DNA from: an uncultured Collinsella sp.
Lineage (GTDB): Bacteria; Actinomycetota; Coriobacteriia; Coriobacteriales; Coriobacteriaceae
NCBI GenBank assembly: GCA_937934165.1
Contig: CALGZX010000119.1
Coordinates: forward strand, 1 to 10,494
Direction: 5' to 3'
DNA length: 10,494 bases
In this document: positions 1 to 7,111 of the stretch, one piece after another
Layout of the letters: every line of letters begins with the position of its first letter
Numbering within the stretch: position 1 is the stretch's first letter
Notes under the pieces: generated by a model
Told to the model about the DNA's origin: nothing
What the model saw: the letters and a program-made list of their open reading frames with translations, nothing else
Database searches by the model: none
Translations under genes and position numbers: made by a program

Positions 1-14
1 CCGCACATGTGCGG
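1..14. repeat. 14-bp perfect palindrome at the window edge
   Basis: The first 14 bases form a perfect inverted repeat with 7-base arms and no spacer. No T-run follows, so it is not a convincing intrinsic terminator. It could be a protein-binding site or the remains of a hairpin belonging to a gene left of the window. Bases 15-100 hold only small inverted repeats (42-52 and 50-63) and no supported gene. Confidence 0.4.
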
Positions 15-109
15 ATGAATGTGGGAGGTGTTCGGATAAAGTTGATAATCAAGGCCTGCCTTGTACCCAGTGCGAACAAAACGGAACGCGGCGATATGCT
101 CGCAGAATG

Positions 110-118
110 TGTTATCCT
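110..118 (+). promoter_or_regulatory. Extended -10 promoter of the pheST leader
   Basis: The sequence TGT followed by TATCCT gives an extended -10 element (TGn plus a four-of-six match to TATAAT). No good -35 is seen about 17 bases upstream, which extended -10 promoters tolerate. Initiation near 124-127 would start the transcript just ahead of the T-box stem I base (130), so position and function agree. The assignment is by inspection only. Confidence 0.42.
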
Positions 119-121
119 ATA

Positions 122-410
122 GCCCAATGCGTTGACGGAGAGGGTTTTGCCCGCCGCGTCGCCGACAAGAGAGGGAAGGTCATGGGCTGCAAACCTTCCT
201 GCGGTGGCAAGGGCCAAGCGTTCACTCCCGAGCAGCGACCTCAACGGGCGCGCGGCCAGCGGCGGCGAAGCCCCAGTAGGGAAGCCGTGAGCCTCGCGAC
301 AAGGGGCAAAGAGTGGGCGCGGCGGGCCAGACATCCGCCGGGTCAAACAAGGTGGTACCGCGGAATTCAACCGTCCTTGGGCAATGCACATGCCCGAGGG
401 CGGTTTTTTG
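122..410 (+). ncRNA. T-box riboswitch controlling pheST (tRNA-Phe sensing)
   Basis: This leader reads the charging state of tRNA-Phe and allows transcription into pheST when the tRNA is uncharged. Stem I is closed by 130-135 pairing with 241-246. Its apical hairpin is 174-179 with 194-199, and the GAGAG and CTGCAAACC elements resemble the conserved AG bulge and distal loop that contact the tRNA elbow. A UUC triplet followed by A at 221-223, on the 3' side of stem I, is the best specifier and encodes Phe. A stem III candidate is 321-325 with 335-339. The T-box core is at 349-363. AAGG (349-352) pairs with CCTT (375-378) and GCGG (360-363) pairs with CCGT (371-374), leaving the bulge UGGUACC. 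The variable base of UGGN is U (356), which pairs with an A discriminator base as found in tRNA-Phe. Helices were drawn by hand. The T-box call is very secure, and the specifier position is somewhat less so. Confidence 0.95.
370..409 (+). terminator. T-box regulatory intrinsic terminator
   Basis: A 13-bp stem, 370-382 with 392-404 (two G-U pairs), has a 9-base loop and is followed by a run of six T. Its 5' strand (371-378) is the same segment that pairs with the T-box core in the antiterminator, so the two folds exclude each other. This is the usual attenuation logic of T-box leaders. Confidence 0.93.
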
Positions 411-495
411 TTACCGAACCGGGCCGCGTTTTCGCAACGTCAGGCGGCGGCAGTCGTCCCGGCGAGCGGGGAGCGCGAGAGACGAAAGGGAAGAC

Positions 496-1557
496 ATGAG
501 TCTGATTGATGATCTGGTCAAACTCGAGGAAGAGGCCAAGGAGCTCGTCGCAGGCGCCGACGACGCCGCCAAGCTCGAGGCCGCGCGCGTTGAGCTGCTC
601 GGCCGCAAGGGCCGCATCACCGGCCTGATGCGCATGATGGGCAAGCTCGCCCCCGAGGATCGTCCCGTGATGGGCAAGCGCGCCAACGAGATGCGCCAAC
701 TGATCGAGGGTATGCTCGACGAGCGCACCACCGAGATGAAGGCCGCCGCCCTCAAGCGCGCACTCGAGCACGAGGCCGTCGACATCACGCTGCCGGGCAT
801 CCGTCCGCAGATCGGTCACCAGCACCTGATCAAGCAGATCATCGAGGAGGCCGAGGACATCTTCTGCGGCATCGGCTACACCGTCGAGTCCGGTCCCATG
901 GTCGACACCTCTTACTACAACTTCACCGCGCTCAACGCCCCCATGGATCACCCGAGCCGCTCGGCCCGCGACACCTTCTACGTGCACGACCTGTCCGGCG
1001 ACACCTCGCGGGTGCGCGGCGAGTCCGACGTGCTGCTGCGCACCCAGACCTCGGGCGTGCAGATCCACACCATGGAGTCGCAAAAGCCGCCCATCTACAT
1101 GATCTGCCCGGGCACCGTCTATCGTCCCGACACGGCCGACGCCTGCCACCTGCCGCAGTTCAACCAGATTGAGGGCCTGGTCGTCGACGAGGGTATCACC
1201 TTTGGCGATCTTAAGGGCACGCTCGACTACTTTGTTAAGTGCATGTTTGGTGAGGATCGCAAGACGCGCTATCGCCCGCACTTCTTCCCCTTCACCGAGC
1301 CTTCCTGCGAGGTGGACGTGAGCTGCCACGTGTGCGGCGGCAAGGGCTGCAACTTCTGCAAGCACAGCGGCTGGATCGAGATTCTGGGCTGCGGCATGGT
1401 CGACCCCAACGTCCTGATCAACTGTGGCATCGACCCCGAGAAGTACACCGGCTTCGCCTTTGGTATTGGCGCCGAGCGCGTCGCGGCACTGCGCTACGAC
1501 CTGCCCGACCTGCGCACGTTGATGACCGGTGACATGAGGTTCTTGAACCAGTTCTAG
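496..1557 (+). CDS. pheS: Phenylalanine--tRNA ligase alpha subunit
   Basis: PheS is the catalytic subunit of cytoplasmic (alpha-beta)2 phenylalanyl-tRNA synthetase, which charges tRNA-Phe with phenylalanine using ATP. The 353-residue length fits the family. The first ~90 residues are charged and helical, like the N-terminal coiled coil that binds tRNA. Class II core signatures follow: HPSRSARDTFYV (152-163), LLRTQTSGVQIHTM (180-193), the GTVYRPDTADACHLPQFNQIEGL block (206-228) and FFPFTEPSCEVDV. A Cys cluster, C277-x2-C280-x4-C285-x2-C288, sits just before GWIEILGCGMVDPNVL and may bind a metal. The ATG at 496 is preferred over the longer reading frame from 313 because it has an AAAGGGAAG ribosome site just upstream and starts with a typical PheS N-terminus; the longer frame would translate the T-box terminator. 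It is cotranscribed with pheT 63 bases downstream. Confidence 0.98.
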   Translation: MSLIDDLVKLEEEAKELVAGADDAAKLEAARVELLGRKGRITGLMRMMGKLAPEDRPVMGKRANEMRQLIEGMLDERTTEMKAAALKRALEHEAVDITLPGIRPQIGHQHLIKQIIEEAEDIFCGIGYTVESGPMVDTSYYNFTALNAPMDHPSRSARDTFYVHDLSGDTSRVRGESDVLLRTQTSGVQIHTMESQKPPIYMICPGTVYRPDTADACHLPQFNQIEGLVVDEGITFGDLKGTLDYFVKCMFGEDRKTRYRPHFFPFTEPSCEVDVSCHVCGGKGCNFCKHSGWIEILGCGMVDPNVLINCGIDPEKYTGFAFGIGAERVAALRYDLPDLRTLMTGDMRFLNQF

Positions 1558-1620
1558 AACGCTTTCTTCTTAGTTGCAGTTTCCGGCTCAAAGCCGCATT
1601 TATGAAAGGAGACCAGTTAG

Positions 1621-4074
1621 ATGCGCGTTTCTTACGACTGGCTCAAGACCATGATCGATATTCCGGAGGATCCCAAGACCCTTTCGGACGAATATATCCG
1701 TACCGGCACCGAGGTCGAGGCGATCGACACCGTGGGCGAGTCCTTCGACCACGTGGTGACCGCCAAGGTGCTCACCAAGACCCCGCACCCCGATAGCGAC
1801 CACATGTATGTGTGCTCGGTCGATGTGGGCGACAAGAATCTCGACGCCGACGGCAACCCCGCTCCGCTGCAGATCGTCTGCGGCGCGCAGAACTTCGAGG
1901 CTGGCGACCACATCGTCACGGCAATGATCGGCGCTGTGCTTCCCGGCGACGTCAAGATCAAGAAGAGCAAGCTTCGCGGCGTCGTGTCCATGGGCATGAA
2001 CTGCTCCGCGCGCGAGCTCGGCCTGGGCGGCGACCACTCCGGCATCATGATCCTGCCCGAGGATACGCCCTGCGGCATGCCGTTTGCCGAGTACGTGGGC
2101 TCGAGCGACACCGTGCTCGACTGCGAGATCACGCCCAACCGTCCCGACTGCCTGTCCATGATCGGCATGGCCCGCGAGACCGGCGCCATCTTCGACCGCG
2201 ATTTCCACGTTGAGCTGCCCGCCATCAAGGCCGAGACTGGCCGCGCGACCGACGACGAGCTTTCTGTCGAGATCGCCGACGAGGGCCTGTGCGACCGCTA
2301 CGTCGCCCGCATCGTGCGCAACGTGAAGGTCGGCCCCTCGCCCGACTGGATGGTCAAGCGCCTCAACGCCCTGGGCGTGCGCCCGCACAACAACATCGTC
2401 GACATCACCAACTATGTGATGATGCTTACCGGTCAGCCGCTGCACGCCTTTGACCTGGACACCTTTGCCGAGCGCGAGGGCAGGCGTCGCGTGGTGGTTC
2501 GCGCCGCCCAGCAGGACGAGAAGTTCACGACGCTCGACGGCGAGGAGCGCGTGCTCGACGCCGGCATGGGCCTTATCACCGACGGCGAGCGCCCCGTGGC
2601 GTTGGCCGGCGTCATGGGCGGCATGGATTCCGAGATCGAGGACGACACCGTCGACGTGATGGTCGAGAGTGCCTGCTTCAACGCCGGTCGCACCTCGCAC
2701 ACCAGCCGCGACCTGTCGCTGATCTCCGATGCCTCCATTCGCTTTGAGCGCCAGGTCGACGAGACCGGCTGCGTGGACGTCGCCAACGTCACGTGCGCGC
2801 TGATCGAGGAGATCGCCGGCGGCGAGGTCGCTCCCGGCTACGTGGATGTGTTCCCCGCGCCCAAGACCATCGACAGCATTAAGCTGCGCCTGGCCCGCGT
2901 GCATGCCATCTGCGGCGCCGACATCGAGCCCGACTTTATCGAGCGTTCGCTCACTCGCCTGGGCTGCACCGTCGAGCGCGACGGCGAGGACTTTATGGTC
3001 ACTCCGCCGAGCTTCCGCCCCGACCTGCCGCGCGAGATCGATCTGATCGAGGAGGTCCTGCGCCTGTGGGGCATGGGCCGTGTGACGGCGACCATCCCGG
3101 CTGCCAAGAACCACATCGGCGGCCTGACCCGCGAGCAGAAGCTCACCCGCAAGGTCGGCGAGATCCTGCGCGCCTGCGGCCTTAACGAGACCACGACCTT
3201 TGGCTTTGCCGCCCCGGGCGACCTGGAGAAGATCGGCATGTCCACCGAGGGCCGCGGCTGCCCCGTGGTGCTTATGAACCCGCTGGTAGCCGAGCAGACC
3301 GAGATGCGTCGTTCGCTGCTGCCGGGCCTGCTGCAGTCCGTGGCCTACAACGAGGCGCACGGCACGCCCAACGTGCACCTGTACGAGGTCGGCAGCCTGT
3401 TCCACGGTCGCGAGAACGCCAGCCTGCCCAAGGAGACCAAGTCCGTGGCGGGTGTGCTTTCGGGCCAGTGGAGCGAGCAGTCCTGGAACATGAAGTACCG
3501 CAAGCTGCGCTTCTTCTTTGGCAAGGGCATTGTCGAGGAGCTGCTGGCTCAGCTGCGTATCGAGAAGGTTCGCTTCCGTCCCGTCGAGGGCGAGGGCTAC
3601 GCTTTCTTGCAGCCGGGTCGTGCGGCCGAGGTTCTGTCCGGCGGCACCGTGCTGGGCTGGGTCGGCGAGATTCACCCCGAGGCGCGCGAAGCCATGGGCA
3701 TCGACGAGGTCGTCGTTGCCTTTGAGCTCGACCTGGACAAGCTGATCAAGGGCGCCCGCAACCAGGAGAACTACCGCGAGTTCTCGCAGTACCCTGCCGT
3801 TGAGCACGACCTTGCTATCGTGGTCGACAACACCGTGACCTGCGAGGATCTTGAGCGCCGCATTACCAGCGCCGGCGGCAAGCTGCTCGAGGGCGTGCGC
3901 CTGTTCGACGTCTACCGCGATCCCATCCGCATCGGAGCGGGCAAGAAGTCCATGGCCTTTGCGCTTACGTATCGCTCCGACGACCACACGCTCACCAGCG
4001 AAGAGGTTGAGAAGGCGCACCAGAAGATCGTCACCAAGGTGTGCAAGGGCGTAAACGGCGAGGTCCGCGGCTAG
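1621..4074 (+). CDS. pheT: Phenylalanine--tRNA ligase beta subunit
   Basis: PheT is the non-catalytic, editing subunit of phenylalanyl-tRNA synthetase. It binds tRNA-Phe and hydrolyses mischarged Tyr-tRNA-Phe. At 817 residues it is the full bacterial length. Domains in order are an EMAP/OB-fold tRNA-binding region (about 43-152, with PHPDSDHMYVCSVDVG), the B3/B4 editing region (about 210-390, with NNIVDITNYVM and AGVMGGMDSEI), B5 (about 417-485, with acidic residues D468, D474, E477 and E478 in the family metal-binding motif), a catalytic-like core, and the C-terminal ferredoxin-fold anticodon-binding domain (about 721-817, starting FSQYPAVEHDLAIVV). The start has a strong AAAGGAG site (1605-1611) nine bases upstream. 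No separate promoter is evident after pheS, so T-box control should extend to this gene. Confidence 0.98.
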   Translation: MRVSYDWLKTMIDIPEDPKTLSDEYIRTGTEVEAIDTVGESFDHVVTAKVLTKTPHPDSDHMYVCSVDVGDKNLDADGNPAPLQIVCGAQNFEAGDHIVTAMIGAVLPGDVKIKKSKLRGVVSMGMNCSARELGLGGDHSGIMILPEDTPCGMPFAEYVGSSDTVLDCEITPNRPDCLSMIGMARETGAIFDRDFHVELPAIKAETGRATDDELSVEIADEGLCDRYVARIVRNVKVGPSPDWMVKRLNALGVRPHNNIVDITNYVMMLTGQPLHAFDLDTFAEREGRRRVVVRAAQQDEKFTTLDGEERVLDAGMGLITDGERPVALAGVMGGMDSEIEDDTVDVMVESACFNAGRTSHTSRDLSLISDASIRFERQVDETGCVDVANVTCALIEEIAGGEVAPGYVDVFPAPKTIDSIKLRLARVHAICGADIEPDFIERSLTRLGCTVERDGEDFMVTPPSFRPDLPREIDLIEEVLRLWGMGRVTATIPAAKNHIGGLTREQKLTRKVGEILRACGLNETTTFGFAAPGDLEKIGMSTEGRGCPVVLMNPLVAEQTEMRRSLLPGLLQSVAYNEAHGTPNVHLYEVGSLFHGRENASLPKETKSVAGVLSGQWSEQSWNMKYRKLRFFFGKGIVEELLAQLRIEKVRFRPVEGEGYAFLQPGRAAEVLSGGTVLGWVGEIHPEAREAMGIDEVVVAFELDLDKLIKGARNQENYREFSQYPAVEHDLAIVVDNTVTCEDLERRITSAGGKLLEGVRLFDVYRDPIRIGAGKKSMAFALTYRSDDHTLTSEEVEKAHQKIVTKVCKGVNGEVRG

Positions 4075-4181
4075 GGCTTGCGCCGGATATAGGCCAGCGG
4101 TGGCTGCCGCCGAGTCCTACGTGACCGCTATGCTCGGTATGAGGCACCGTTGAGCCTGCATATATGACACGCGCATTACAT

Positions 4182-4216
4182 AACGGCGTGCTGCTTTGTC
4201 GGCAGCGCGCCGTTTT
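4182..4216 (+). terminator. Intrinsic terminator of pheST
   Basis: A 13-bp stem, 4182-4194 with 4202-4214 (one G-U pair), has a 7-base loop and ends in TTTT. It lies 108 bases after the pheT stop. The intervening 4075-4181 shows no ORF or known riboswitch motif; in particular I saw no cobalamin-riboswitch core. The loop and 3' arm overlap the promoter assigned to the metal transporter. Confidence 0.8.
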
Positions 4217-4224
4217 GCTATGAT
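4196..4224 (+). promoter_or_regulatory. Promoter of the ECF nickel transporter operon
   Basis: A -35 of TTGTCG (4196-4201), a 17-base spacer and a -10 of TATGAT (4219-4224) preceded by TG at 4216-4217 form a good promoter with an extended -10. Initiation would fall near 4231, immediately before the NikR-type operator. The -35 lies in the loop of the pheT terminator hairpin. Confidence 0.6.
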
Positions 4225-4234
4225 AGCCCGCGGC

Positions 4235-4262
4235 GTGTTACGAATCTGACAATACGTAACAC
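4235..4262. promoter_or_regulatory. NikR-type nickel repressor operator
   Basis: GTGTTAC (4235-4241) and GTAACAC (4256-4262) are perfect inverted repeats separated by 14 bases; the arms extend one further base pair inward (G4242/C4255). This matches the GTGTTAC-N13/14-GTAACAC form that I recall from comparative genomics for NikR sites in several non-enterobacterial lineages. It lies just downstream of the predicted transcription start, a position suited to repression. No nikR gene is present in the window, so the regulator is inferred. Confidence 0.72.
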
Positions 4263-4319
4263 TGGCAAGGTGATTCAAGCGGCGTTGCAATTCTGTGCGC
4301 CGATAACCGGGAGGCGTAC

Positions 4320-5402
4320 ATGCACATTCCAGATAATTATCTGTCCCCGCAGACCGATGCCGTCATGGCGGTGGCGATGGTGCCCGTTTGGGTCCACTGC
4401 ATCAAGAAGGTGCGCGCCACGCTCGATCGCGAGCATATGGCTTTCCTGGGCATCTGCGCCGCGTTCTCCTTCCTGCTCATGATGTTCAACGTGCCGCTGC
4501 CTGGCGGCACCACAGGCCACGCCGTCGGCGGCGCCCTCATTGCGCTGCTGCTAGGCCCCGAGGCCGCGGCTATCGCTGTCTCGGTCGCGCTGGCGCTGCA
4601 GGCGCTGCTGTTTGGCGACGGCGGCATCCTGTCCTTTGGCGCCAACTGCTTTAACATGGCCTTCGTGCTGCCGTTTGCCGCTGCTATCGTGTTTCGTGCG
4701 CTCAACAGCCGTTTGCATGGCAAGGGCTGGGGCACCTCGGTTTCGGCCGTCGTAAGCGGCTGGGTCGGCCTGTGCCTGGCGGCCCTGTGCGCGGCAATCG
4801 AGTTTGGTATTCAGCCGATGCTCTTTACCAACGCTTCGGGCGCGCCGCTGTACTGCCCCTTCCCGCTGTCCGTGGCTATTCCGGCCATGTTGATCCCGCA
4901 TATGCTGGTTGCCGGCGTGATCGAGGGCGTGGCGACGGCCGCCATCTACGGTTTCATTAAGAAGACGGCGCCGAGTGTTATCGTCGGGCCCGAGGCCGTC
5001 GATGGACAGCTTGCCGGCGATGGTACTGCCAAGAAGACCTCGCTGGTCCCCACGCTCATTCTGGTCGCCGTGCTTGTCGTGGCTACGCCGTTCGGCTTGC
5101 TTGCCACAGGTGACGCATGGGGCGAGTGGGACGCCGAGGGCGCCGCGACCGCCGTTCAGGAGGCTGGTGACGACAGTCTGCAGGCTTCGGTCGGCCTCGA
5201 TACCCCGACCTTTGCCGACGCTCTGCCTACGGGTGATTACCTGCAGGCCTATTCCGAGGAGCAGGGTCTTGGCTTTGCCGGTCAGGCTGCCATGTATATC
5301 CTGTCCGGCGTGATTGGCGTGGCGGTGCTTACCACCGCATTCCGTCTGATCTCGCTGACGGTTAAGGAAAGCGGTGCTCATGGCAATAGCCGAGCTGCCT
5401 AG
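4320..5402 (+). CDS. nikMN: ECF nickel (or cobalt) transporter substrate-binding subunit, NikM/CbiM fused to NikN
   Basis: This is the membrane S-component that captures Ni2+ or Co2+ for an energy-coupling-factor importer. It starts MHIPDNYLSP, the diagnostic N-terminus in which the Met1 amino group and His2 are metal ligands. H67 in PGGTTGHAVGG corresponds to the third ligand His known from NikM structures. QALLFGDGGILSFGANCFNMAF is also typical. About six hydrophobic segments lie in residues 13-215. A soluble linker leads to two more membrane segments (about 240-262 and 325-350) flanking an AWGEWDAEG stretch, as in fused NikN/PDGLE-type extensions. The 360-residue length fits such fusions and exceeds a lone CbiM. 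The GGGAGG site at 4309-4314 fixes the start. It overlaps the next gene by 23 bases. Nickel is favoured by the upstream NikR-like operator and by the lack of cobalamin genes or a riboswitch here; cobalt is not excluded. Confidence 0.93.
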   Translation: MHIPDNYLSPQTDAVMAVAMVPVWVHCIKKVRATLDREHMAFLGICAAFSFLLMMFNVPLPGGTTGHAVGGALIALLLGPEAAAIAVSVALALQALLFGDGGILSFGANCFNMAFVLPFAAAIVFRALNSRLHGKGWGTSVSAVVSGWVGLCLAALCAAIEFGIQPMLFTNASGAPLYCPFPLSVAIPAMLIPHMLVAGVIEGVATAAIYGFIKKTAPSVIVGPEAVDGQLAGDGTAKKTSLVPTLILVAVLVVATPFGLLATGDAWGEWDAEGAATAVQEAGDDSLQASVGLDTPTFADALPTGDYLQAYSEEQGLGFAGQAAMYILSGVIGVAVLTTAFRLISLTVKESGAHGNSRAA

Positions 5403-6216
5403 CTGGCTTGCGGTCGAGCAGCGTTACGAGCCCGTGGGGGCTCGGCATCGCGTGATGCAAAAGAATGTCCTGCACCTGGCGAGCCTGCTTGAGCGGGTTC
5501 GCCTGGGTGGGGGCGCGCACGAGGGCGGGTCGATGGTCGACCGTGCCCTTTCTTGCGTTTCGGCTCCGGTGCGCCTGGTGGGGATGTTCGTCTGCGTCCT
5601 GTGCGTGTGTCTGACACAGAGCCCGCTGTACCTCATGTTGATGGCGGCCATTGCGCTGGTGCTCGTTGCCGTGCGTCCCGTACGCGGGCTGCGCACGACC
5701 TTTGTGCCGGCGCTTGGCGCCGCGGGGCTCGCAGTGGTTTTGGCGCTGCCTGCCCTGCTGCTGGGTGCTTCCGCTACGGGCGCCATGCTCAAGATTGCGC
5801 TCAAGACCTTCATTAATGTCTCGCTGGTGCTGGGCGTTTCGTGGACCCTCACGTGGAGCCGCATGTCGGCGGCGCTCAAGATGCTGCATCTACCCGACGA
5901 AGTTATCTTTACGTTTGATATGGCGCTCAAGCACATCGAGGTGCTGGGTCGTACGGCGCACGATCTGTGCGAATCGGTCATGCTGCGCAGCGTTGGCCGT
6001 GCGCCCGAGGGATTTTCGCGTACCGATTCGATCGCGGGTATCATGGGCATGACCTTTATCAAGGCGATGAAATGCAGCCGCGCGATGGACGAGGCTATGC
6101 TTTGCCGCGGCTTTGCCGGTGCGTATCCGGCTCCCGCGCGCGCCAGGTTTGGCTGGCGCGATGCCGTTTACGCGGCCGTTGTGGTGCTGCTCGCCGTATT
6201 GTGCGCGGCGCTGTAG
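5380..6216 (+). CDS. nikQ: ECF transporter transmembrane subunit, CbiQ/NikQ family
   Basis: This T-component couples ATP hydrolysis by the ATPase to the S-component in the membrane. The protein has 278 residues with several hydrophobic segments (about 65-110, 118-160 and a C-terminal one at 258-278). It has the cytoplasmic coupling motifs of the family: the ALKMLHLPDEVIFTFDMAL helix and SRAMDEAMLCRG (233-244), the second being the canonical Arg-Gly motif that contacts the ATPase. ATG 5380 is chosen over GTG 5374 because AAGGAAAG (5364-5371) is 8 bases from the ATG but only 2-3 from the GTG. The start lies inside the end of the preceding gene, which implies translational coupling. Confidence 0.93.
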   Translation: MAIAELPSWLAVEQRYEPVGARHRVMQKNVLHLASLLERVRLGGGAHEGGSMVDRALSCVSAPVRLVGMFVCVLCVCLTQSPLYLMLMAAIALVLVAVRPVRGLRTTFVPALGAAGLAVVLALPALLLGASATGAMLKIALKTFINVSLVLGVSWTLTWSRMSAALKMLHLPDEVIFTFDMALKHIEVLGRTAHDLCESVMLRSVGRAPEGFSRTDSIAGIMGMTFIKAMKCSRAMDEAMLCRGFAGAYPAPARARFGWRDAVYAAVVVLLAVLCAAL

Positions 6217-6260
6217 CGCGGGCGGTCGATCCGTCGATGCGAATAGGAAAGGGCGACGTT

Positions 6261-7031
6261 TTGGCAAACGATACGAATGGCGCGATGGGTGCGAGCGGTG
6301 CTGGCGGCACCGAGATCACGCCGCTCATCGAATTTCGCGACGTGGTGTTTTCCTATGCGGGCCATACGGTGGTCGATGGCGTTTCGCTGCAGGTGGACCG
6401 TGGGGAGCTTGTTGCCCTGCTCGGTCCCAACGGCTGCGGCAAGACGACGATCATGCGCCTTATCAACGGCCTTGAACTTGTGGACGCGGGCACGTATCTG
6501 TTTGACGGGCATGCGGTCGATGCGGCATATCTCAAGGATTCCGCGGTTGCCCAGCGGTTCCATCAGCGCGTGGGCTTTGTGTTCCAGAATGCCGATGCGC
6601 AGCTCTTTTGCGCCACGGTCGGTGAGGAGGTCGCGTTTGGCCCCGCCCAGATGGGGCTGCCGGCAGACGAGCTCGAGCGCCGCGTGAGCGATGCCATGGA
6701 GCTGTTCCAGGTTGCCGACCTTGCCGACGCCTCTCCCTATCAGCTCTCGGGCGGACAAAAGAAGCGCGTTGCGCTGGCTGCCGTCGTGTCGATGAACCCC
6801 GATATCCTGGTACTCGACGAGCCTACCAACGGACTTGACGAGGATTCATGCGACATCGTGGTCAACTTCTTGCTGGCCTACGTCGCGGCGGGTAAGACGG
6901 TCTTGATGAGCACACATCATCAGGATTTGGTGCGGCGCCTGGGTGCCCGCGCCATCTATATCGATCGATATCACCATGTGGTCGAGGCGCCGGTGTCGTC
7001 GTATGGAACCGAAAGCGGTGCTACGGACTAG
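6261..7031 (+). CDS. nikO: ECF transporter ATP-binding subunit, CbiO/NikO family
   Basis: This ATPase powers metal import through the CbiQ-type subunit. All ABC motifs are intact (numbering from the TTG start): Walker A GPNGCGKTT (55-63), Q-loop FQNADAQLF, signature LSGGQ (162-166), Walker B ILVLDE (182-187) and the switch His in STHHQD (H219). The start is uncertain. TTG 6261 is preceded by AGGAAAGGG (6245-6253) at 7 bases, giving 256 residues. ATG 6237 in the same frame gives 264 residues but has a poor ribosome site. The reading frame continues upstream into nikQ, but that part is only overlap. A single ATPase gene implies a homodimer, as in group I (dedicated) ECF systems. Confidence 0.94.
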   Translation: MANDTNGAMGASGAGGTEITPLIEFRDVVFSYAGHTVVDGVSLQVDRGELVALLGPNGCGKTTIMRLINGLELVDAGTYLFDGHAVDAAYLKDSAVAQRFHQRVGFVFQNADAQLFCATVGEEVAFGPAQMGLPADELERRVSDAMELFQVADLADASPYQLSGGQKKRVALAAVVSMNPDILVLDEPTNGLDEDSCDIVVNFLLAYVAAGKTVLMSTHHQDLVRRLGARAIYIDRYHHVVEAPVSSYGTESGATD

Positions 7032-7051
7032 TTGCTGCGTAGAGCGTGCGT

Positions 7052-7069
7052 AGCCGCCCGCGCGGCTTT
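7052..7069 (+). terminator. Weak candidate terminator after nikO
   Basis: A 6-bp GC-rich stem (7052-7057 with 7062-7067) with a 4-base loop is followed by only two or three T. It is in the right place to end the transporter operon, but the short T-run makes it doubtful. Confidence 0.3.
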
Positions 7070-7076
7070 GCCGTGA

Positions 7077-7085
7077 TGGTATAGT
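7077..7085 (+). promoter_or_regulatory. Extended -10 promoter before the phospholipase-like gene
   Basis: TGG followed by TATAGT (7080-7085) is a good extended -10. No -35 is apparent at the proper distance. Initiation near 7092 would give a leader of about 20 bases to ATG 7112 and would leave no ribosome site for ATG 7100, which supports the shorter start. Confidence 0.4.
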
Positions 7086-7111
7086 TATCCAGGTTTTTTA
7101 TGGGGGTGGCT

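Noticed and set aside
194..199. UUC at 196-198 as the T-box specifier
   Set aside because: It lies in the paired apical stem (174-179 with 194-199). The UUC at 221-223 is in the expected internal-loop position and is followed by the usual purine.
313..495. N-terminal extension of PheS from an upstream ATG
   Set aside because: It would translate the T-box core and terminator and is unlike any PheS N-terminus; ATG 496 has its own ribosome site.
107..499. 130-codon open frame in the pheST leader
   Set aside because: It spans the T-box riboswitch, including its terminator, and has an Arg/Gly-rich product without homology-like features.
1584..1596. Terminator or attenuator between pheS and pheT
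   Set aside because: Only a 5-bp hairpin with a 3-base loop and no T-run; unlikely to stop transcription.
1600..4020. 806-codon open frame on the minus strand opposite pheT
   Set aside because: pheT is unambiguous on the other strand. The antisense frame is Ala/Val/His/Asp/Gly-rich low-complexity protein, typical of shadows opposite high-GC codons.
4075..4319. Cobalamin riboswitch upstream of the CbiM-like gene
   Set aside because: No B12-box-like core is visible. The region instead has a terminator, a promoter and a NikR-type operator.
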